A DNA stretch of 37,822 bases, from contig CAJTWU010000013.1 in assembly GCA_910579975.1 (NCBI GenBank), forward strand, positions 1 through 37,822. Reading direction: 5' to 3'. The position numbers and the translations under genes were made by a program. Below are positions 32,777-37,822 of the stretch, one piece after another. The notes under the pieces are model-generated. The model saw only the letters and a list, made by a program, of their open reading frames with translations, searched no databases and was not told the origin of the DNA. The stretch is from an uncultured Vampirovibrio sp. GTDB taxonomy: Bacteria; Cyanobacteriota; Vampirovibrionia; Gastranaerophilales; Gastranaerophilaceae. Position 1 is the stretch's first letter; each line of letters begins with the position of its first letter.

Positions 32777-34091
32777 ATTTTGGGATTTTAGTAGTAGCGA
32801 CATGGGTTTTGAATTTTTTATCTTTATACAAATAAATCTCAATTGTATAATTTTCTAGTTCCTTCTTGGTAAAAATTTTCTTTTTAAATTTTACATTTAC
32901 TATATTAGGCTGCTCTGCATAAGGAAACAATGGAGAATTCTTTGTTGCTACCGGTTTTGTTACACATTCAAGCTGCTTTCCATTTGATGTTAAAATAAAA
33001 TCTGCTGTTAAATGTATTACATCAGAATTTGAAACATTTGAAAAACCATATACTGCTTTCAGCGGATATGTAAATAACTTTTTCTTAGTAGTAAATGTTA
33101 AAAGAGTTGTTTCAATATCATTTTTATAAATAACTTTATTGTTTATAAACATATCTGTAGAGTGCACTTTATATCGATATTTTTTTGCTTCTGTTGGTCG
33201 ATTATCCAAATCAGCAATATTTGCAGCTTTTAAATATGCATTTCCATATACCCTGTTATCAATGTCTTGAGGGCGTTCTTTCAAAAGCTGTTCAATGTAT
33301 TCTATTGATTTTTCAGGATCTGTATCAGAAAGTATAATTGCAAGTTTATATCTTATATCATAATTCGTTGGGTTATATTTCTCTGCTTTCTTTAAAAACC
33401 TTATAGCATCCTGGTTGAAGCCTGTTTTTACCAGAATATCAGCAGCCTGTGTATAAGATTTCACAATCCTATATTTAATAGACTCATTTATAACTTTATC
33501 TTTTTTTGAAAATTTATTATAATAAAAATATGCTTTTTCATAAGATTTTGCAGCAGACAAAAACTTACCATTTGAATAATACTTATCACCAACAACTATA
33601 TAAGAACGAGTTTTAAATTTAATCAAAGGTTTTGAAGTTTGGTCCTTAATAGTTTTTAAAAGTATTTCAGCATCTTCAATTTTATTCTGTGCAACTAAAA
33701 CACATATTAATTTGTAATATGCTGTATAAACACCCTGTTTAGCTTTCTTAGCAGCCAAATTATAAGCAAACTGTGCTCTTTCATAGTCACCGGCTGTTTC
33801 ATATAACTCACCGATATGCAAACAAACAGAATATTTTTTAGAAGGTAAGTCTTTAATTAAATCGGCACTTTCTATCAACTGCTGAGCTAGTTTTCTATCC
33901 ATGCTTTGTCTGGTTTCAAGACTCATTGAAATATCTTTTATCATTTCATTTCGGGCATGTAACGCTAAGCCTGAAGTAAAAATAACAGAAAATAACACAG
34001 AAAATCCTATTGTCCTCAAATATTCATTAATAACTTGAGTTTTAGATTTTTTAAAATTATATTTTGATGATTTTTTCTTTTCTTTAATCAT
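32775..34091 (-). CDS. Membrane-anchored TPR protein (438 aa)
   Basis: A basic N-terminus (KEKKKSSKYNFKKSKTQ) precedes one membrane segment at about residues 28-46 (TIGFSVLFSVIFTSGLAL), so the protein is probably anchored with its bulk outside the cytosol. Residues ~80-310 are tetratricopeptide repeats (CLHIGELYETAGDYERAQFAYNLA is split across two helices; also YYSNGKFLSAAKSYEKAYFY and DAIRFLKKAEKYNP). The C-terminal ~110 residues are beta-rich and polar. It likely scaffolds envelope proteins; no enzyme motif is seen. It overlaps mgtC by 8 bp and follows it in one operon. Confidence 0.85.
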   Translation of the reverse strand: MIKEKKKSSKYNFKKSKTQVINEYLRTIGFSVLFSVIFTSGLALHARNEMIKDISMSLETRQSMDRKLAQQLIESADLIKDLPSKKYSVCLHIGELYETAGDYERAQFAYNLAAKKAKQGVYTAYYKLICVLVAQNKIEDAEILLKTIKDQTSKPLIKFKTRSYIVVGDKYYSNGKFLSAAKSYEKAYFYYNKFSKKDKVINESIKYRIVKSYTQAADILVKTGFNQDAIRFLKKAEKYNPTNYDIRYKLAIILSDTDPEKSIEYIEQLLKERPQDIDNRVYGNAYLKAANIADLDNRPTEAKKYRYKVHSTDMFINNKVIYKNDIETTLLTFTTKKKLFTYPLKAVYGFSNVSNSDVIHLTADFILTSNGKQLECVTKPVATKNSPLFPYAEQPNIVNVKFKKKIFTKKELENYTIEIYLYKDKKFKTHVATTKIPK

Positions 34092-34797
34092 TCAGTTCCT
34101 GCATAGTTACAGAATCAGGTGCACAGAGTTCTGTTAGTTTATTATAAATATCATTCATTAATTTTTTCTGATTTAGCTCAAATCTAGATGATACTTTTGA
34201 TTTTTCAGGATTTTCAATAAGTCTTTTTGAAGAAAACTCTTCCATGTTATCAACTGTACATGCCAAATATTCTTGAACACCTTTGACGTCGCAATCATTA
34301 CAGTAAACGGTAACTTTAAAGCGTTTAGCTCGCTTAATACCAGTTGGTAAAAAACGTCTTTCAAATACTCTTATTATAGTAAGTACAGCAACACTTAAAA
34401 GAGTTGTAAGAATTGCAACATCATACATTCCTACACCACAAGTCATACCTATAGCAGCACTTATCCACAAAGTAGCAGCTGTAGTAAGTCCAATAATCAT
34501 AGGACCATTTCTTAATACAGCGCCAGCACCAATAAAACCAATGCCTGAAACTATTTGAGCAGCAACACGTCCGGAATCTCTAATACCTGTTGCTTGTGGA
34601 ACAATCACATTATCACCATCTACAAAAGTTGGAAATCCATAGATTGAAATTATGGTAAAAATACATGCACCTAAACATACTAAAATATGAGTTCTTAAAC
34701 CGGCATATTTATTTGTCAGCTCTCTTTCCAGCCCCAATAAAAAGCCAAGAACCAAAGCCGCTAAAATACGTATTAAAAAATCTATACTAAAATCCAT
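34084..34797 (-). CDS. mgtC: MgtC/SapB family membrane protein
   Basis: MgtC-type proteins are inner-membrane factors tied to magnesium limitation and, in pathogens, survival in host cells. The N-terminal half has the family signatures ALVLGFLLGLERELTNK, GLRTHILVCLGAC, VSGIGFIGAGAVLR and GLTTAATLWISAAIG, with about five membrane segments. The C-terminal ~80 residues form a soluble ACT-like domain (RFKVTVYCNDCDVKGVQEYL). GGGAGAG before ATG 34797 sets the start. It leads an operon with the TPR gene. Its role here in magnesium or pH homeostasis is family inference. Confidence 0.93.
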   Translation of the reverse strand: MDFSIDFLIRILAALVLGFLLGLERELTNKYAGLRTHILVCLGACIFTIISIYGFPTFVDGDNVIVPQATGIRDSGRVAAQIVSGIGFIGAGAVLRNGPMIIGLTTAATLWISAAIGMTCGVGMYDVAILTTLLSVAVLTIIRVFERRFLPTGIKRAKRFKVTVYCNDCDVKGVQEYLACTVDNMEEFSSKRLIENPEKSKVSSRFELNQKKLMNDIYNKLTELCAPDSVTMQELND

Positions 34798-34817
34798 CTA
34801 CTCTCTCCCTTTACCTT

Positions 34818-34846
34818 ATAATACAATACAGTAAGAATTTTGACAA
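34818..34846 (-). promoter_or_regulatory. mgtC promoter
   Basis: On the minus strand TTGTCA (34846-34841), a 17-bp spacer and TATTAT (34823-34818), about 20 bases before the ATG. It lies just below the terminator of the upstream gene. Confidence 0.7.
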
Positions 34847-34851
34847 TATAA

Positions 34852-34882
34852 AAAAGGGCGGGTGCTTTGCACCCGCCCTTTT
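34852..34882 (-). terminator. Terminator of the glycine-zipper/coiled-repeat gene
   Basis: A 14-bp perfect stem (core GGGCGGGTGC and its complement) with a 3-base loop. On the minus strand the right arm runs into a T-tract. It starts twelve bases after the stop codon. Confidence 0.93.
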
Positions 34883-34893
34883 GAAAACCTAAT

Positions 34894-36597
34894 CTAGTTG
34901 AACAAGTCTTCCAAATCATCAAGAATACCTTCATGTTTTTTGTCATCATCCGGATTTTTCTTGATTTCTTCGATAAGAATATCTAATTTAACAAGGATTG
35001 CATCAATATCACAGTGACATCCGTTTGGTATCTTAGCAAGGATTTCATCTAATTTTTTGATAATAGATTCATGACCTTCACCAAGAGCTACTTTTATACC
35101 GCCCAATGTAATTGATACGGCTTCTAGTTTAGCCTCAATACTTGTCAATACTTTGTTGTTCATTTCAGAAGATTTTAACAAGTCTTTTAACAATTGTTCT
35201 ATTGTTGACAAGTCAACATTTCCACCGCCACCGACTGAAATATTGGCAATTGCATCCAAGATTGCAGAAACATTAACATTTGAGTTATCCTTAAGCTCAT
35301 CAAGCTTATCAAGCAAGCTAGCAACTAAATTATAAGTAGCTTCGGCAACAACTGTATTCTGATTAATTGCAGCAGTGTTATTAGTAATTGCTTCAAGAAT
35401 TTTATCAAGATTTGCTTGTTGACCAGCATCGAGTTTATCAAACTTAGCAAGTACTTGTGCAAAGAAGTTTGCTTGATTAGCATCCATTTTATCAAGTTGT
35501 GCCAGTATTTGAGTAAGCTTATCAAGAATTTCTGCACTGAAATCATTTCCTTCCAATAACAGATTAACAATTGTCTCAAAGTTAGCTTGAGTTGAAGCAT
35601 CCATCTTATCAAGTTTATTCAAGATTTGAGTTAATAAACCATGGGTTTTAGTATCCATGTCTTTGTTTTGCTCATTACCTTCAATTACCTTGTTTAAGAT
35701 AGCTTCAAGAATTCTATTGTTTTCAAGATTACCTTCTTGGATAACATTTAAGATATCAACTAATAATTGATAGTTATTTGCACCCATAGAATCAATCTTA
35801 TCAATGATAGCAAGAAGTTTTTCAGAAATACCTGAATCCAAATTATTAATAGCAGCTAAAATTGCATTCATTACTTCTGTTTGTTTTTGAGATAGTTCTC
35901 TGTTTTCTTCAATAGCATTATTTAATGTTTCCAGAACTCTTTGAAGCAAAGCCTTAATATCAGCATTATCCAAATTTTGAGTTGTTAATGCATTTAAAAT
36001 TTTGGTCAACATTACATTATTTTGCTGACTAATATTGTTACCCTTATCTAACATTTCAACAATTGTTCTTAATAATGCAACAATTTCATCATTCTTACCA
36101 TTGTCAATGTCTGCAATTTTTTGTTCTACTTCCACAGTAAGTTGAACATTAACTTCTGTTTTTGAATTATCTTCAATTTTGATATCCGGCTCATCACCAA
36201 GAGGACCGCTGCAAGATGTAGTACCAATCATCAATAAACCGGCTATACCCCCGACAACTGCACCAGTTAAAGTACCAAGACCGGGAACAATTGAGCCAAC
36301 CCCGGCACCGAGTGCAGCACCGGCTCCAATTCCAGCGAGAGGAGCTTTAACAACATCCCACGCTTTTTCATACCAGGCTTTGTCATCTTTTTCTTCAGTT
36401 TTTTCATTTTTTGGTCCGGTGAATTTAAATCTATCTAATGTATCATCGCCTATTTTACCAGCCAGACCGGCTTCTAAAGCTTCTTTTTCAGCAGGTGTCA
36501 ACGAGTTATATTCAGCCTGAGAGACCTTCCCGTCTGAAACAATTTTGTCGAGTTTAGCTTTTGACTCCGGATTAACACCATCAAATTGAATACCCAT
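34894..36597 (-). CDS. Glycine-zipper plus long coiled-repeat protein, unknown function (567 aa)
   Basis: I do not recognise this protein. The N-terminal ~55 residues are charged and include an EF-hand-like SDGKVSQAEYNSLTPAEK. Residues ~86-128 are a Gly/Ala/Val-rich membrane-type segment (AGIGAGAALGAGVGSIVPGL) ending in TTSC. From ~150 to 550 the chain is almost entirely amphipathic helix, with a motif LDKMDAxxQANF or its variants at least four times (LDKMDASTQANF, LDKMDANQANF, FDKLDAGQQANL, IDKIDSMGAN). The start at 36597 is set by AAAGGAG eleven bases upstream; an ATG at 36633 has weaker support. A secreted or membrane-inserted filament is possible. There is no Sec signal peptide. Confidence 0.78.
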   Translation of the reverse strand: MGIQFDGVNPESKAKLDKIVSDGKVSQAEYNSLTPAEKEALEAGLAGKIGDDTLDRFKFTGPKNEKTEEKDDKAWYEKAWDVVKAPLAGIGAGAALGAGVGSIVPGLGTLTGAVVGGIAGLLMIGTTSCSGPLGDEPDIKIEDNSKTEVNVQLTVEVEQKIADIDNGKNDEIVALLRTIVEMLDKGNNISQQNNVMLTKILNALTTQNLDNADIKALLQRVLETLNNAIEENRELSQKQTEVMNAILAAINNLDSGISEKLLAIIDKIDSMGANNYQLLVDILNVIQEGNLENNRILEAILNKVIEGNEQNKDMDTKTHGLLTQILNKLDKMDASTQANFETIVNLLLEGNDFSAEILDKLTQILAQLDKMDANQANFFAQVLAKFDKLDAGQQANLDKILEAITNNTAAINQNTVVAEATYNLVASLLDKLDELKDNSNVNVSAILDAIANISVGGGGNVDLSTIEQLLKDLLKSSEMNNKVLTSIEAKLEAVSITLGGIKVALGEGHESIIKKLDEILAKIPNGCHCDIDAILVKLDILIEEIKKNPDDDKKHEGILDDLEDLFN

Positions 36598-36799
36598 AAG
36601 TAAATATACTCCTTTCTTTAAATCATGTAACAAACCTACTTTGCATGTTTAACGGCAGGTTTTTGAAAAAACTTTAGAGTAAATTCAAAATTTGTTACAA
36701 AAATTTACAGTACAATGCAGATACCCTTATTGTACCTCATATTCTCGTCTAATTTTCCTATGTAATGTTAAAGTATTAGTCGGATGAGTAATTGCTCGT

Positions 36800-36819
36800 T
36801 TGTAACAGAATTGTTACAA
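36800..36819. promoter_or_regulatory. 20-bp operator-like inverted repeat
   Basis: TTGTAACA-GAAT-TGTTACAA has perfect 8-base arms. Its half-site equals the core of the TTTGTAACAAA dyads. The length and symmetry fit a dimeric HTH regulator. It lies between two divergent promoters, ~70 bp upstream of the minus -10 and ~45 bp upstream of the plus -35. Confidence 0.55.
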
Positions 36820-36843
36820 TATGCTCTGTTATGATTTTACCGT

Positions 36844-36872
36844 TTGCAATTTGATTATGTTTATTCTATTAT
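36844..36872 (+). promoter_or_regulatory. rpmG cluster promoter
   Basis: TTGCAA (36844-36849), a 17-bp spacer and TATTAT (36867-36872). A second -10 candidate, TATAAT at 36936-36941, lies closer to the gene but has a poor -35. Confidence 0.6.
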
Positions 36873-36892
36873 CAAAACATACGCCGATAATT

Positions 36893-36918
36893 AAAGAATG
36901 TGTTTCTTCACATTCTTT
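36893..36918 (+). promoter_or_regulatory. Hairpin in the rpmG leader
   Basis: AAAGAATGTG (36893-36902) and CACATTCTTT (36909-36918) form a 10-bp stem with a 6-base loop, followed by CTTAAAAAGG. In RNA from the upstream promoter it would lie ~15 bases from the 5' end. It could be an attenuator, a ribosomal-protein site or a weak terminator. Confidence 0.55.
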
Positions 36919-36961
36919 CTTAAAAAGGTCTAAAATATAATAAATATAAAGGAATAAAATC

Positions 36962-37129
36962 ATGGGTATCAAAGGTAAAAACGACAGAATGGTAGTTCTT
37001 GCTTGTGAAGATTGCAAAGAAAGAAACTACACAACAGTTAAAAACAAAAAAAACACTAAGGACAGAATGGAACTTTCTAAATATTGTCCAACTTGCAAAA
37101 AACACACTACACACAAAGAAACAAAATAG
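36962..37129 (+). CDS. rpmG: 50S ribosomal protein bL33
   Basis: This 55-residue gene encodes bL33, a small zinc-ribbon protein of the large subunit. It starts MGIKGKNDRMVVLACEDC, and its two Cys pairs, CEDC and CPTC, show the zinc-binding form. The tail is basic (CKKHTTHKETK). The ribosome site AAAGGA lies about ten bases before the ATG. It opens the cluster rpmG - tRNA-Trp - secE - nusG, a widely conserved order. A GGGG/CCCC stem at ~37147-37159 lies between it and the tRNA and may aid processing. Confidence 0.96.
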   Translation: MGIKGKNDRMVVLACEDCKERNYTTVKNKKNTKDRMELSKYCPTCKKHTTHKETK

Positions 37130-37163
37130 TAGTGTAAGCCGGTATTGGGGGGAAACCCCTTAT

Positions 37164-37236
37164 GCGTCCTTAGTTCAGTTGGTAGAACGTCGGTCTCCAA
37201 AACCGGATGTCGAGGGTTCGAGTCCTTCAGGGCGCG
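37164..37236 (+). tRNA. tRNA-Trp (anticodon CCA)
   Basis: A 73-base cloverleaf: acceptor GCGTCCT/AGGGCGC, D-stem GTTC/GAAC, anticodon stem TCGGT/ACCGG with loop CTCCAAA (anticodon CCA), T-arm GAGGG-TTCGAGT-CCTTC, and discriminator G. The 3' CCA is not encoded, unlike the tRNA-Arg gene in this window. Its place between rpmG and secE is conserved in many bacteria. Confidence 0.97.
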
Positions 37237-37263
37237 ATTTATAACTAAAAGGTAATTAAAATA

Positions 37264-37476
37264 ATGAACGACAATTTTTCAAACACTAAAAATGCTATAA
37301 TCAATTATTTTAAAGGCGTTAGAACTGAATGGGGCAAAATTACTTGGCCCGAAAAACATCAGGTTGTAGTTGAAACATTTTTTGTTGTTGCAATTGTATT
37401 TATATTCACTGTTTTTATTTATTTTGTTGATATAATATTTAATGCATTATTGTCTGGATTAAATTACCACGCGTAA
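37264..37476 (+). CDS. secE: Preprotein translocase subunit SecE
   Basis: SecE clamps SecY in the protein-export channel. The 70-residue protein is the short one-TM bacterial form. The amphipathic segment has FKGVRTEWGKITWPEKHQVV, with the conserved KITWP motif, followed by one membrane helix at residues ~38-60. The ribosome site AAAGGT lies ahead of the ATG. It sits between tRNA-Trp and nusG, the usual arrangement. Confidence 0.97.
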   Translation: MNDNFSNTKNAIINYFKGVRTEWGKITWPEKHQVVVETFFVVAIVFIFTVFIYFVDIIFNALLSGLNYHA

Positions 37477-37509
37477 GCAATCACAATTTAACCAAAAAGG
37501 GTAAGAATA

Positions 37510-37822
37510 ATGAGTGAAAAAGACGAAAATATTGTAAATGAAGAGTTTATTGAAGAATCTACTGAAGAAACAGTAAAGTCTTCTGAAAAGAAAAATCAAA
37601 AACGCTGGTATATCGTTCATACCTATTCAGGTTACGAAAACAAAGTTAAAAGCAATCTGGAAAAACGTATTGAATACATGAACATGGCTGACAAGATTTT
37701 CAGAGTTGAAGTACCTCAGAAAACTGTTACCCAGATTAAAGGTGGTAGAAAACAGGAAAAAGAAGAAAAAATCTTCCCTGGATATGTTCTTGTTGAAATG
37801 ATAATGGACGAAGACAGCTGGT
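37510..37822 (+). CDS. nusG: Transcription termination/antitermination factor NusG, 5' part
   Basis: The frame runs off the end of the window after about 104 residues. A charged N-terminal extension of ~30 residues rich in Glu and Ser (MSEKDENIVNEEFIEESTEE) precedes the NGN domain. That domain starts KRWYIVHTYSGYENKVKSNL and continues IFRVEVPQKTV and FPGYVLVEM. NusG links RNA polymerase to Rho and to the ribosome. The acidic N-terminal extension is longer than in E. coli. AAAGGG sits about nine bases before the ATG. The KOW domain lies beyond the window. Confidence 0.97.
   Translation, partial: MSEKDENIVNEEFIEESTEETVKSSEKKNQKRWYIVHTYSGYENKVKSNLEKRIEYMNMADKIFRVEVPQKTVTQIKGGRKQEKEEKIFPGYVLVEMIMDEDSW

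Larger units (their letters stand above)
36598..36961. other. Divergent intergenic region with clustered TGTAACA motifs, no gene seen
   Basis: This 364-bp stretch separates the coiled-repeat gene (-) from rpmG (+). It holds TGTAACAAA at 36627-36635, TTTGTTACAAA at 36691-36701 and the 20-bp inverted repeat at 36800-36819. It also holds a possible minus-strand -10 (TACAAT at 36734-36729), a plus promoter at 36844-36872 and a hairpin at 36893-36918. Short ORFs crossing it have no ribosome site and look accidental. Confidence 0.7.

Noticed and set aside
35300..36150. Phage tape-measure or tail-fibre protein
   Set aside because: The helical repeats invite the idea, but no phage structural, lysis or integrase gene lies nearby.
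36170..36190. Lipobox-like TTSC in the glycine-zipper protein
   Set aside because: It lies near residue 129, far from the N-terminus, and has no signal peptide ahead of it; an internal Cys is more likely.
36179..36520. 113-codon plus-strand ORF opposite the glycine-zipper segment
   Set aside because: Its Pro/Ala-rich product is the complement of Gly/Ala codons; no ribosome site or promoter.
36829..37114. Two short minus-strand ORFs over the rpmG region
   Set aside because: They oppose the clear bL33 gene and its leader and have no start signals.
37144..37160. GGGG/CCCC stem between rpmG and tRNA-Trp as a terminator
   Set aside because: The stem is only four to five pairs with no T-run, and the cluster continues into the tRNA and secE.

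Overview
The window is about 38 kb of AT-rich bacterial chromosome, densely coded on both strands. No rRNA, IS element, CRISPR array or phage gene was seen. It suggests a Cyanobacteriota relative of the non-photosynthetic Vampirovibrionia (Melainabacteria/Gastranaerophilales) type. The evidence is a short single-stranded-DNA-binding protein close to truncated cyanobacterial Ssb, a group-2-like sigma-70 factor, and otherwise housekeeping genes plus several lineage-type proteins I cannot name. No photosynthesis gene is present. The taxonomic call is inference from reading, not from a search.

Layout. 1-1.6 kb: the 3' part of pnp faces a stand-alone LuxR-type HTH gene across a shared terminator. 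1.8-3.0 kb: a coiled-coil/Gly-Ala protein. 3.1-11.75 kb: a tightly packed operon, murA - duplicated-domain protein - mfd - parvulin lipoprotein - ssb - DUF1537 sugar-acid kinase - pdxA. 11.7-15.1 kb: mtnA, an unknown gene, a 4-TM protein and leuC. 15.2-20.2 kb: a polytopic membrane protein coupled to a patatin-like phospholipase, a sigma factor, and an iron-type alcohol dehydrogenase. 20.3-24.7 kb: HU, a secreted phosphodiester-glycosidase-like protein with a structured leader, a compact Orn/Lys/Arg-decarboxylase-like enzyme, rnhA, a HEAT-like protein and speD. 24.8-29.7 kb: a two-domain M16 peptidase facing the operon small protein - proA - tyrA. 29.9-34.8 kb: tRNA-Arg, an SDR oxidoreductase, an HNH-like protein, a helical protein, a possible small RNA, a TPR protein and mgtC. 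34.9-36.6 kb: a second glycine-zipper/coiled-repeat protein. 37.0 kb to the end: rpmG - tRNA-Trp - secE - nusG, a conserved translation/transcription cluster.

The genes mostly serve core functions: RNA decay, cell wall, repair, DNA compaction, amino-acid and polyamine synthesis, and secretion. The less ordinary content lies in the regulation and in a few proteins. Identical promoter blocks precede the coiled-coil gene and the sigma gene. A TTTGTAACAAA dyad recurs between genes and clusters upstream of the second coiled-repeat gene. At least two genes look leaderless, with a TATAAT box exactly six bases before the ATG. Four convergent gene pairs overlap tail to tail in coding sequence. Start codons were moved from the longest ORF wherever a Shine-Dalgarno sequence or promoter box decided the start.
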